64,000 nucleotides of DNA. Source: Nitrosospira multiformis. Its GTDB lineage: Bacteria; Pseudomonadota; Gammaproteobacteria; Burkholderiales; Nitrosomonadaceae. Below the pieces are notes generated by a model. The model did no database searches and had not been told where the DNA came from. It worked only from the letters and a program-made list of their open reading frames with translations. Shown here one piece after another: positions 44,276 to 52,430 of this stretch (positions are counted from its first letter, which is position 1; each line of letters begins with the position of its first letter). The DNA is taken from positions 62,001 to 126,000 of the forward strand of contig NZ_FOCT01000010.1 of the NCBI RefSeq assembly GCF_900110185.1, written 5' to 3'. The position numbers and the translations under genes are program-made.

Positions 44276-45892
44276 TCAAGCTGTCTGAGTCTGCCCCGCA
44301 AGCTGAGCAATCTTGATGATGACGAATTCAGCGGGTTTCAGCGGTGCAAAAGCGACAACAATATTGACTTTACCGTTATCAATATCAGCCTGCGTTGTGG
44401 TCTGGTTGTCACACTTCACTTGAAATGCTTCGCTGGGCTTCGAACCCTGAAACGCACCTTGACGAAACAGGCCGAGCATGAAGGCTTCAATGGACGTGCG
44501 TATTGCTGTCCAAAGCGGCTCGTCGTTGGGTTCGAAGACAACCCAACCAAGATTATTGTAGAGCGTTTGTTCGAGGAACAATGTCATTCGCCGCACGGGC
44601 ACATACTTCCATTGCTGCTGCGACGTGTTGGCGTCTGCTCCGACGGATGTACGCGCGCCAAAAACAACGGTACCGGCGCCCGGGAACGAACGTAGGCAGT
44701 TGACAGCAATTTGGTTAAGTGTACCTTGACGACGGTCGCTCATCTCGCCCGCTGGAACAACACCCGTTGTTCCGAGGATAGTTGTTTCCAGCCCAGCTGG
44801 GGCCTTCCATACGCCTCGGTTGAGATCCGTCCGAGCAAAAATCCCGGCGACTGTGCCGGCGGGAGGCAGTTCAATTGGCTCGCCTGTTTGCGGATTATTC
44901 GATTTTATGTATGGAAAATATATGGCTGTATTAGGGGCAAGAGGAGCCTTGGTTCCAATTTGGTTTTCCACCAGTTGAAAGTATGCATCACGAGGCAAGG
45001 TCGCATCGTCGTCGGGGGGTGGCGGGGGATCCATAATGAGGAATGCCCGCTTCCTCTCGCAGAAGTCCAGCACCCTGCTGAGAACAGTGCTCGATGTCAC
45101 GCCCGGAAGCACCATCAGGTTGAAAATGGAAACTTTGTCCAAGGATGAGTCGTCCTCCAATACATCCAGGAAGTCAGGAGCAATCAAAGGGGGCACCCCT
45201 GTCACGCCTGAGAGCACCTTGTCAGTTTTGGGGGGATACGAAGTCGGAAGAGAGCCTGAGGTGGGCTTTACTGTCACAAGGCTGGATACCGCCTTAGTGC
45301 CAGTCCCGATCCTGGTTTCAATTTCGCTAAGTTTGACTTGGCGGTATACCTCAACTATTGCACCTGTACCGGAACCGTAGGTAATTACAATGTCCGCTTC
45401 GGTTGCAGACACAGGACTGGTGGGTGGAGAAGTCGGACTGACACCAGTCGGTGTTATTGCAACCCTCATCTCGTGAGTGGAGTCCGTGAGCTCCCGCGCT
45501 GTGAAGGTGATTCCACCTATATCCGCTGATCCTGGGTCTAGAGGTTCCCCCTCAAACTTAGCTTCCAGACCAACCACATAGCACATCGTACCGCCATTCA
45601 GGAAGAATTGATTAACAGCGAGCGGCAAGTTTCCAAAAAAATTATCGACAGCGTCCGTGGGTTTTGGTTTTGCCGGCGAAAAAATCGGGCTGTCAAAGAA
45701 GCCTCCAAAATTTCGCTCATAATCGGTGAAACTGAACAATAATATGGCTTTGCCAAACTGCGTCTTCGGTGTTTTGAATGGATGTGTGTAGCCGATAAAT
45801 ACCGCGATGTTCGTCGGCGCGGCTGCAATGGTGTGGGTGGAGCTCGGAATTTCCTCTATATAAATCCCTGGATATGTAACCGTTACTGGCAT
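44276..45892 (-). CDS. Contractile tail sheath protein
   Basis: 538 residues. MPVTVTYPGIYIEEIPSST and HTIAAAPTNIAVFIGYTHPF is the canonical sheath N-terminus. The C-terminal half (NQIAVNCLRSFPGAGTVVFG, ARTSVGADANTSQQQWKYVP, RRMTLFLEQTLYNNLGWVVF, EPNDEPLWTAIRTSIEAFML) is the highly conserved sheath core. A single sheath gene is present, whereas Afp/PVC have three. The start has AGGAGGGATCC just before the ATG. This is the first gene of the eCIS operon. Confidence 0.96.
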   Translation of the reverse strand: MPVTVTYPGIYIEEIPSSTHTIAAAPTNIAVFIGYTHPFKTPKTQFGKAILLFSFTDYERNFGGFFDSPIFSPAKPKPTDAVDNFFGNLPLAVNQFFLNGGTMCYVVGLEAKFEGEPLDPGSADIGGITFTARELTDSTHEMRVAITPTGVSPTSPPTSPVSATEADIVITYGSGTGAIVEVYRQVKLSEIETRIGTGTKAVSSLVTVKPTSGSLPTSYPPKTDKVLSGVTGVPPLIAPDFLDVLEDDSSLDKVSIFNLMVLPGVTSSTVLSRVLDFCERKRAFLIMDPPPPPDDDATLPRDAYFQLVENQIGTKAPLAPNTAIYFPYIKSNNPQTGEPIELPPAGTVAGIFARTDLNRGVWKAPAGLETTILGTTGVVPAGEMSDRRQGTLNQIAVNCLRSFPGAGTVVFGARTSVGADANTSQQQWKYVPVRRMTLFLEQTLYNNLGWVVFEPNDEPLWTAIRTSIEAFMLGLFRQGAFQGSKPSEAFQVKCDNQTTTQADIDNGKVNIVVAFAPLKPAEFVIIKIAQLAGQTQTA

Positions 45893-46381
45893 GGATCCCT
45901 CCTATGCTAAGGATTGGATATCTTCGCGAGATTTTCGCGTGGTATAGATGTGTTCGTGTTGTTATTTGATCGTAGAATATGAATACGAGATGTCAAGTCA
46001 AAATAAAAATATTTTTAAATGTCCCAGCTCCGCCGGAATAAATTCTTTGTGCACTTATTTCTTAGATTAGTTTTTTTAGCTTCGCTCCTCTCGAGGAGAC
46101 TGTGAGCTTACAAAGGCAAGGCGGTTTCACGCTTCAATCTCTTCGCTTGACGTTTGTCGTTTGTCACTCGGACACAACTGCTTCAATTCGGAAAGGATAC
46201 AAACAAGTATCGTTAAGACAAAGAATTTAAAATTTTTCTGAGATGATTGGTAGGCGAGAACAATCTGTGGAATCAGCATTTGCCGATCGAGTTCGTCCAG
46301 AAAAGCACGGTTCAGCGCTTTGCAGCTGAACAATAGGATGGCAGGATACTTAACTGGAAGAAAGAACTGGGAGGCCTGGAT
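45893..46381. other. 489-base region upstream of the eCIS operon
   Basis: It lies between the sheath start and the nadB stop, both on the minus strand. The part next to the sheath (45960-46030) is very AT-rich and holds a promoter candidate. The rest has no convincing gene; a 68-residue TTG-started frame at 46127-46333 looks spurious. Confidence 0.6.
45974..46001 (-). promoter_or_regulatory. Candidate sigma-70 promoter of the eCIS operon
   Basis: Read on the minus strand, TTGACT (46001-45996), a 16-base spacer, then TATTCT (45979-45974) give a -35/-10 pair about 80 bases before the sheath ATG, in an AT-rich tract. An overlapping TTGACA two bases further on lacks a good -10. Confidence 0.5.
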
Positions 46382-47986
46382 TCAGTACGCGCGCTTCAAC
46401 ACCGTATCCCTCGTCTCCGGCAACAACTCCGGATAATCCTTGCTGTAGTGCAGCCCGCGGCTTTCATGACGCAGCATGGCACTTTGCACAATCAGGTCCG
46501 CCGTATCCACGAGATTGCGCAATTCCAGTAGATCGTTTGTGACATGGAAATTCGCGTAGTACTCATTGATCTCTTCATGCAGGAGATTGATGCGGTGCTG
46601 CGCGCGTTGCAGGCGTTTGGTGGTGCGGACAATGCCCACGTAACTCCACATGAAACGCCGCAACTCATCCCAGTTATGGGAAATGACGATTTCCTCATCA
46701 GCGTTGGTCACCCGGCTTTCGTCCCATTGCGGCAGTTCAGTTACGGGTACCGGCGTTTGCTCCATGATATCCCGTGCCGCGGCCTGTCCGAATACCAGGC
46801 ATTCGAGCAGCGAATTACTTGCCAGGCGGTTGGCTCCGTGCAATCCAGTATGCGCGGTTTCGCCAATTGCATAAAGATTGTCCAGATCCGTCTTGCCGTT
46901 CCAATCGGTAACGACACCGCCACATGTATAGTGAGCCGCAGGCACCACAGGTATCGGTTCTTTAGTGATATCGATCCCGAATTCCAGGCAACGCTGGTAA
47001 ATGGTCGGAAAATGCTCCTTCAGGAAGTTTGCCGGCTTGTGCGAGATATCCAGGTACACACAGTCGAGTCCGCGCTTCTTCATTTCGAAGTCGATTGCGC
47101 GCGCAACGATGTCACGCGGCGCAAGTTCCGCACGTTCATCATGCGCGGGCATGAAACGTGTCCCGTCCGGCAGTTTCAGCAGGCCGCCCTCGCCTCGCAC
47201 CGCTTCGGTGATGAGGAACGATTTGGCGTGAGGATGATAAAGGCAGGTTGGATGAAACTGGATAAACTCCATATTCGCTATGCGGCAACCCGCACGCCAT
47301 CCCATGGCGATGCCATCGCCGGTCGCAGTATCCGGGTTGGTAGTGTAAAGATAGACCTTGCCCGCGCCACCTGTCGCCAGCACGGTGTTATTCGCCGCTA
47401 TGGTACGCACCCTCCCTTCCCTGCTGTCCAGCACATAGGCGCCCAGGCAGCGATTGCCCTTCTTGTGGGGATGCTCGATACGACCGGCTAATTTCGCGCT
47501 TGTTATGAGATCGATTGCAACGTGATACTCGAGCACGGTGATATTCGGGTGGGCATGCGCTCTTTCGATCAATGTCAATTGCACTGCCTTGCCGGTCGCA
47601 TCCGCTGCGTGAATGACGCGGCGAACACTATGACCGCCTTCACGCGTCAGGTGATAGCCGGTTCCATTACCGCCGTCGCGCGTGAAAGGTACCCCCTGCT
47701 CGATCAGCCATTGGACAGCTTGAGGACCATTTTCCACCACATATCGCGTCACTTCTTCATTGCAAAGACCCGCGCCTGCGACAAGCGTATCGTGAATGTG
47801 AGCTTCGGGCGAATCTTCTTCCGATAATGTTGCGGCGATTCCTCCCTGCGCCCACCCGCTTGCCCCATCGAGCAAGGCACGCTTGGTGATGAGGCCCACT
47901 TTCCTGTTTTGCGCCAGATTGAGCGCGAGGGTGAGCCCGGCCAGGCCGCTGCCAATTATCAGAGTATCGAAAGTAAGCTGTGGCAC
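46382..47986 (-). CDS. nadB: L-aspartate oxidase
   Basis: 534 residues. NadB oxidises L-aspartate to iminoaspartate, the first step of NAD synthesis, in the cytoplasm with FAD. The N-terminal dinucleotide motif is [25 protein letters not shown] is the FAD/substrate region and [24 protein letters not shown] and [19 protein letters not shown] are family signatures with the substrate-binding histidines and arginines. Length is standard. It stands apart from nadA/nadC, which are not in the window. Confidence 0.96.
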   Translation of the reverse strand: MPQLTFDTLIIGSGLAGLTLALNLAQNRKVGLITKRALLDGASGWAQGGIAATLSEEDSPEAHIHDTLVAGAGLCNEEVTRYVVENGPQAVQWLIEQGVPFTRDGGNGTGYHLTREGGHSVRRVIHAADATGKAVQLTLIERAHAHPNITVLEYHVAIDLITSAKLAGRIEHPHKKGNRCLGAYVLDSREGRVRTIAANNTVLATGGAGKVYLYTTNPDTATGDGIAMGWRAGCRIANMEFIQFHPTCLYHPHAKSFLITEAVRGEGGLLKLPDGTRFMPAHDERAELAPRDIVARAIDFEMKKRGLDCVYLDISHKPANFLKEHFPTIYQRCLEFGIDITKEPIPVVPAAHYTCGGVVTDWNGKTDLDNLYAIGETAHTGLHGANRLASNSLLECLVFGQAAARDIMEQTPVPVTELPQWDESRVTNADEEIVISHNWDELRRFMWSYVGIVRTTKRLQRAQHRINLLHEEINEYYANFHVTNDLLELRNLVDTADLIVQSAMLRHESRGLHYSKDYPELLPETRDTVLKRAY

Positions 47987-48133
47987 TGGTCGTCGTTATT
48001 TTGTTCTTGTGAGCAGGGAATGATAACAGACCTGACGGATGCTTTTACGGCAGCAAAGTCGATAGGATCAGAGGCGATTGATCTTTCGCCTCGCTTCATT
48101 CTTTCCGTGGACGCTGGGCGATTCTAACTCCAA

Positions 48134-49102
48134 TCAACGAAGATCAATCGACTCCGTCGATACCGGGCAATAATGACTGATGGTTCCCTGTTCGATCTCC
48201 AGGGTACTGTGGTGGATTGCGTAGTGCGATTCAAGGTTGTTCCTGATATTGTCCATGAAAGCATCGCCGGGGTAACCGTTTGGCATGACGAGGTGGACAG
48301 TGAGCGCGCTCTCGGTCGTACTCAAGCCCCATATATGCAGGTCATGTACGTCCGTTACACCCGGCTGGTTGCGCAGAAAAGCTTCGATCGCGGCAATGTC
48401 GATATGCGGGGGCACGGCGCTCAGCGCAAGTTGAACCGAGTCGCGCAGAAGACCCCATGTATTGAACATAATGATGGTAACGACCATCAGGCTGATCACC
48501 GGGTCGAGCCAATACCATTGCGTAAAAAGGATCGCCACCCCCGATACCAGCACGCCCGCCGAAACCCCGGCATCTGTCGCCATGTGCAGGAAAGCGCCGC
48601 GAATATTCACGTCCTCCTTGCTCCCCTTCAAAAACAGCCAAGCAGACAAACCGTTGATCATAAGACCAGCGGTCGCGACGGAAGCAACGATGAGGCCGGC
48701 TACCAGCGGCGGTTGTGAAAACCGCTGAAGAGCTTCCCAGGCGATTGCCCCGCACGCCACCAGGAGCAGGACAGCGTTTGCCAGCGCGGCGAGTATCGAA
48801 GTGCTGCGCAAACCATAGGTATAACGTTCGCTCGGAGCCTTGCGACTCAGAATCGCCGCGCCCCAGGCTAACGCAAGCCCGAGTACATCCGATAAATTAT
48901 GCCCTGCATCCGCCATGAGTGCCGTTGAGTTGGCGGCAAAGCCGTAACCGAATTCAACTACGACAAAGCCGACGTTTAAGGCGATGGCAATAACGAACGC
49001 ACGTCCATGATCACGTACGGGAGAATGGTTGTGGTGTTCAGGGTGGCCGATATGAGATGGCATGCTGGAAAAACCGTGTGCGCGATTGTAATGACTTCCC
49101 AT
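48134..49102 (-). CDS. Cation diffusion facilitator, zinc/cobalt/cadmium exporter (CzcD type)
   Basis: About 322 residues from the ATG at 49102, which has GAGGCGG upstream. A His-rich N-terminal tail (HIGHPEHHNHSPVRDHGR) can bind metal. Six membrane segments follow, with the metal-site motifs HNLSD (TM2, about residue 70) and HMATDAGVS (TM5). The C-terminal cytoplasmic domain has DVHDLHIWGL, typical of CzcD/ZitB. It exports divalent metals in exchange for protons across the inner membrane. It is divergent from a copper-storage-like gene. Confidence 0.91.
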   Translation of the reverse strand: MGSHYNRAHGFSSMPSHIGHPEHHNHSPVRDHGRAFVIAIALNVGFVVVEFGYGFAANSTALMADAGHNLSDVLGLALAWGAAILSRKAPSERYTYGLRSTSILAALANAVLLLVACGAIAWEALQRFSQPPLVAGLIVASVATAGLMINGLSAWLFLKGSKEDVNIRGAFLHMATDAGVSAGVLVSGVAILFTQWYWLDPVISLMVVTIIMFNTWGLLRDSVQLALSAVPPHIDIAAIEAFLRNQPGVTDVHDLHIWGLSTTESALTVHLVMPNGYPGDAFMDNIRNNLESHYAIHHSTLEIEQGTISHYCPVSTESIDLR

Positions 49103-49319
49103 CCGCCTCAATCTGGATGAAAGACACGTAATCCGAACAATGATAGCAACAATCTATCCCTATTCCTGCTCCGCCATCGCCAGTCTCTTTCCTCGCTCTG
49201 AATTTTATGTCTGCTAGCGTACAGAATGTGAGGTGGGGGGGGCGCACATTAGGCGCTAGCGGGTTTGAGGAAGCTCATCGATCCCCAAGAATTTCCCAAA
49301 AACGGAAAAGGAGACGACC

Positions 49320-49661
49320 ATGTTTTTATACACGGAAACCGATCAGAATCTGCAAGCCTGTATCGATGCATGTAACCATTGTTATCGCACCTGCTTGCAA
49401 ATGGCCATGAACCATTGCCTCGAATCAGGCGGCAAACATGTTGAGGCCGATCACCTCCGATTGATGATGAATTGTGCGGAAATTTGCCAGACGTCGCTGA
49501 ATTTCATGCTCAGCGGATCCAGATTCAGCCCCAAGGTCTGTGGCGTCTGTGCCGAAATTTGCGACGCTTGTGCTAAAAGTTGCGAACAGCTGGATGGAAT
49601 GGAAGAGTGTGTGCAAGCTTGCCGCCAGTGTGCGGAGCACTGCCGCAAGATGGCAGCATAA
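49320..49661 (+). CDS. Four-helix-bundle cysteine-rich copper-binding protein (Csp/DUF326-like)
   Basis: 113 residues with a GGAGACGACC ribosome site. About 14 cysteines are spaced along predicted helices (NLQACIDACNHCYRTCLQM, NCAEICQTSL, VCGVCAEICDACAKSCEQ, ECVQACRQCAEHCRKM). This matches cytosolic copper-storage proteins, in which cysteines line the inside of a four-helix bundle and hold many Cu(I) ions. No signal peptide is seen, so it is probably the cytosolic type. Ammonia oxidisers need much copper for ammonia monooxygenase, which gives a possible reason for such storage. Confidence 0.87.
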   Translation: MFLYTETDQNLQACIDACNHCYRTCLQMAMNHCLESGGKHVEADHLRLMMNCAEICQTSLNFMLSGSRFSPKVCGVCAEICDACAKSCEQLDGMEECVQACRQCAEHCRKMAA

Positions 49662-49675
49662 AAACAAACGAAGTC

Positions 49676-49933
49676 TGTTAGCACTTGTTTCGCGACCCGC
49701 GTTGCTGCACGGAAAAAACCTCAGTAAGGCCTAAGCGAAGGCCATAGTGAACCTGCTCGAGCTTTGTAACGCAGCATTCACGTTTTTTCGTGCGCCCTCC
49801 GAAGGGAGGGGATGGATGATTTTATCCAGTCCATGGTTATTGCCGCTTACAGAGGCTTGCTCTGTGCGGGACGCACGCCTCGTCCGAATATAAAATCGTC
49901 TTCGTCGTCGCGAGCATGAAACAAGTGCTAACA
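49676..49933. mobile_element. Possible MITE-like element with 16-base inverted ends
   Basis: TGTTAGCACTTGTTTC (49676-49691) and GAAACAAGTGCTAACA (49918-49933) are perfect inverted repeats enclosing 258 bases with no gene. A CGCGAC/GTCGCG pair (49691-49696 and 49905-49910) extends the similarity inward. No clear target duplication is seen. It lies between the copper protein and rpoE. It could be a miniature transposable element or a long imperfect hairpin RNA. Confidence 0.5.
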
Positions 49934-49985
49934 AACCTTGAATCTGACATGTACTCCATCTGCTGGAATAACCACGTTTTCAACT

Positions 49986-50011
49986 GAACTAATTTATACT
50001 ACGTGTGTCTG
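49986..50011 (+). promoter_or_regulatory. Candidate sigma-E (RpoE) autoregulatory promoter
   Basis: GAACTA (49986-49991), a 16-base spacer, then TCTG (50008-50011) closely match the RpoE consensus GAACTT-N16-TCTGA, about 130 bases upstream of the rpoE start. Autoregulation by sigma-E is usual for this operon. Confidence 0.55.
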
Positions 50012-50141
50012 TTCACTCAGACCACGGACGATAGACCGGTGCGTAATTCCCGATGGGCTCCTGAACGGGTATACTTGGCTGAGCTGCCTTATAAGGAAGC
50101 AGTTACAAGTAAGAGATTCGTCAATTCAGGAATTAGGTGGC

Positions 50142-50744
50142 ATGGGTGACCGGGAAATCGATCAGCAACTGGTGGAACGTGCGCAACACGGCGACAAGCA
50201 GGCCTTCGATCTTCTGGTGATCAAGTACCAGCGCAAGCTTGCCCGTCTCCTTTCGCAATTCATCAGGGATCCGTCAGAAGTAGAGGATGTGACCCAGGAA
50301 GCCTTCATTAAGGCTTACCGCGCGCTACCGTCTTTCCGTGGAGACAGTGCGTTTTATACCTGGTTGTACAGGATCGGCATCAATACTGCCAAGAATTTTC
50401 TGGTGGCTCAAGGACGGCGGGCGCCCACCACCACGACAGGATTCGATAGCGAAGAGGCCGAAGGTTTTGAAGAAGCGAGCCAACTGCGCGAAATGAATAC
50501 GCCCGAGAGCGAGCTGACAAGCAAACAAATCGCTCAAACGGTGAACCAAACGTTGGAAGAATTGCCTGAAGAACTGCGAACGGCAATTACATTGAGAGAA
50601 ATTGAGGGACTGAGCTACGAGGAAATCGCAGCGATCATGAATTGTCCTATCGGCACGGTCCGTTCGCGAATATTTCGTGCACGGGAAGCAATAGCGGAAA
50701 AACTGCGCCCCTTGCTGGGGACGGGTAAAGATAAGAGGTGGTAA
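50142..50744 (+). CDS. rpoE: RNA polymerase sigma-E factor RpoE (AlgU-like)
   Basis: 200 residues from the ATG at 50142, preceded by AGGAATTAGGTGG; open sequence further upstream lacks family similarity. Sigma region 2 has FIRDPSEVEDVTQEAFIKAY and SFRGDSAFYTWLYRIGINTA. Region 4 has LPEELRTAITLREIEGLSYE and EIAAIMNCPIGTVRSRIFRA, the DNA-reading helix-turn-helix. It directs the envelope-stress response. It heads rpoE-rseA-rseB-mucD, as in gamma- and betaproteobacteria, and the anti-sigma gene begins two bases after its stop. Confidence 0.95.
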   Translation: MGDREIDQQLVERAQHGDKQAFDLLVIKYQRKLARLLSQFIRDPSEVEDVTQEAFIKAYRALPSFRGDSAFYTWLYRIGINTAKNFLVAQGRRAPTTTTGFDSEEAEGFEEASQLREMNTPESELTSKQIAQTVNQTLEELPEELRTAITLREIEGLSYEEIAAIMNCPIGTVRSRIFRAREAIAEKLRPLLGTGKDKRW

Positions 50745-50745
50745 T

Positions 50746-51312
50746 ATGCAAGAAAAAATATCGGCATTGATGGATGGTGAACTGGACGCGGACGATGCGT
50801 CGGCAGTGATGGAGCAATTCAAGAACGCGGAGGAATTACGGGAACACTGGGTTGCTTACCACCTGATCAGCGATGCGTTGGGTCAGTCGGAGGTCAAACC
50901 ACTCGATATTACGCGACGAGTTAACGCAAGACTGGTAGCGGAACCTACAGTATTCACGGCATCAAGCGCAACATTGCCTTATCTGGCACCGAAGCGCAGA
51001 CCAGGAGCCTATGCCGCTGCGGCCTCCATCGCGGCAGCGATGGTGGGTGGGTGGATAATTCTGCAGACGACGCAAGAGTCGGATCTTCTGAGGCAGAATC
51101 TGGCCGCCAACAGGACGGCACCCTCGACTTCTGCAGCCACTACTATAGCGCCCGTTGCCACTTATCCTGCAATTCCTGCCAAAGCATCCATCGCTGCATC
51201 CGAATCTGCGCAAATCAACGACTATCTCCTGGCGCATCAGCAATTCTCGCCTAGCACCACCATGCACGGAGCAATTCCTTTCATGCGTACAGCAGCGGAA
51301 AGCGCGCGATAA
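50746..51312 (+). CDS. rseA: Anti-sigma-E factor RseA (MucA-like)
   Basis: 188 residues. The N-terminal EKISALMDGELDADDASAVM and HWVAYHLISDALGQSE form the RseA domain that holds sigma-E. A single hydrophobic segment (AYAAAASIAAAMVGGWIILQ, about residues 86-106) spans the inner membrane. The Ala/Thr/Ser-rich tail is the periplasmic side that RseB binds and proteases cut under stress. The position two bases after rpoE supports stoichiometric expression. Confidence 0.9.
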   Translation: MQEKISALMDGELDADDASAVMEQFKNAEELREHWVAYHLISDALGQSEVKPLDITRRVNARLVAEPTVFTASSATLPYLAPKRRPGAYAAAASIAAAMVGGWIILQTTQESDLLRQNLAANRTAPSTSAATTIAPVATYPAIPAKASIAASESAQINDYLLAHQQFSPSTTMHGAIPFMRTAAESAR

Positions 51313-51321
51313 CGTTCACAG

Positions 51322-52308
51322 ATGACACAGGTTTCACTGTCTTCCCTGTTGCTGACAGTTATCGTTCAATCCGCATTCGCGCAGAATCCCTCCAGTTCAT
51401 CCCCCTCATCCCCCGAGGCGCTTAACTGGCTGCAAAAGATTGCCGCCGCGCCCCGCCATTACAACTATGTCGGGACATTCGTCTATTCGTCCGAGGGCCA
51501 GATAGAAACATCCCGCATCATCCATCTGGTGAATGAGGAAGGTGAGCAGGAAAAAAGCATGGTGCTGGATGGTCCTCCCCGTGAGGTTATCCGCAACAAC
51601 GACGAAATGAGATGTTATCTTCCGGAAAACAAGACCGTGGTGACGGAAAAACGATGGTTGCGAAAAGTTTTTCCCGCCCTGCTGCCTCAGCCGCTGATCA
51701 ATCTCGACGACAACTATATCGTCAAAAAGGGCAAGCAGGAGCGAGTCAGCGATTATGCCAGCCAGGTCATCGAGTTGGAGCCCAGGGATGACAAGCGTTA
51801 TGGTCAGAAATTATGGATGGATCCCAATACCGGCCTGTTGCTGAAAGCCGCCGTAATGGATAAAGGGCGGGTAGTGGAACAATTTGTATTCACCGACCTG
51901 AAAATTGGCGGTGAAATAGACAAAGATCTGTTGAAATCCCAATATTCGGGTCAAGCTACCGAATGGCGCAAGACAAATCTTGTCTCCTCGACACAGGGGA
52001 GCGGAAAACTTGGCTGGCAGGTTAAAGATCCGCCTCCAGGATTCAAAAAGATCGTGGAAATGAAACGTAATCTCTCCGGTAAATCCCGTCCTGTTGCGCA
52101 TATTGCTCTCTCGGATGGTCTTGCTGCCGTCTCGGTATTTATCGAGCCCAGTTCGGGAGAGGCTTCCTCTCCTGTCGAAGGCCTCTACCACAGCCGCGGC
52201 GCGATCAATATCTATACACGTACTCTCGGCGACAATAGGATAACTGCCATAGGCGAAGTACCGCCGGCCACTGTAATGCAAATCGGCAATTCTGTTACCA
52301 GTCGTTAG
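51322..52308 (+). CDS. rseB: Sigma-E regulatory protein RseB (MucB-like)
   Basis: 328 residues with an N-terminal signal (SLLLTVIVQSAFA). ALNWLQKIAAAPRHYNYVGT and FVYSSEGQIETSRIIHLVNE are the family's LolA/LolB-like N-terminal domain that senses lipoproteins or LPS. The C-terminal small domain includes PVAHIALSDGLAAVSVFIEP and GAINIYTRTLGDNRITAIGE. It shields RseA from proteolysis in the periplasm. It lies 9 bases after rseA. Confidence 0.92.
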   Translation: MTQVSLSSLLLTVIVQSAFAQNPSSSSPSSPEALNWLQKIAAAPRHYNYVGTFVYSSEGQIETSRIIHLVNEEGEQEKSMVLDGPPREVIRNNDEMRCYLPENKTVVTEKRWLRKVFPALLPQPLINLDDNYIVKKGKQERVSDYASQVIELEPRDDKRYGQKLWMDPNTGLLLKAAVMDKGRVVEQFVFTDLKIGGEIDKDLLKSQYSGQATEWRKTNLVSSTQGSGKLGWQVKDPPPGFKKIVEMKRNLSGKSRPVAHIALSDGLAAVSVFIEPSSGEASSPVEGLYHSRGAINIYTRTLGDNRITAIGEVPPATVMQIGNSVTSR

Positions 52309-52430
52309 TCATCAAGACAGTCCGGTCGCGGCTCGGATTGAATGCGGTTCTGGTACTAGGTACTACTATCCCATTATTTTGGGCAGATGGATGAAGGGTT
52401 CACCCGTTTTTACTCCATGGAAGAAAAAGT

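Noticed and set aside
19003..45892. Prophage or type VI secretion system
   Set aside because: There are no capsid, terminase, portal, lysis or integrase genes, and no TssJLM membrane complex or ClpV. DUF4157, Pvc16-like cap and Afp15-like ATPase indicate eCIS.
46127..46333. 68-residue frame upstream of the eCIS operon
   Set aside because: It starts with TTG, has no ribosome site, no recognisable family and lies in an AT-rich intergenic region.
49231..49240. G8 run in the CDF/copper-protein intergenic region
   Set aside because: A single homopolymer without other structure; not evidence of phase variation because it is not inside a gene or a clear promoter spacer.
49938..50141. N-terminal extension of RpoE
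   Set aside because: The open frame extends upstream, but the sequence is unlike sigma factors and contains the candidate promoter; the ATG at 50142 has a ribosome site and matches the family start.
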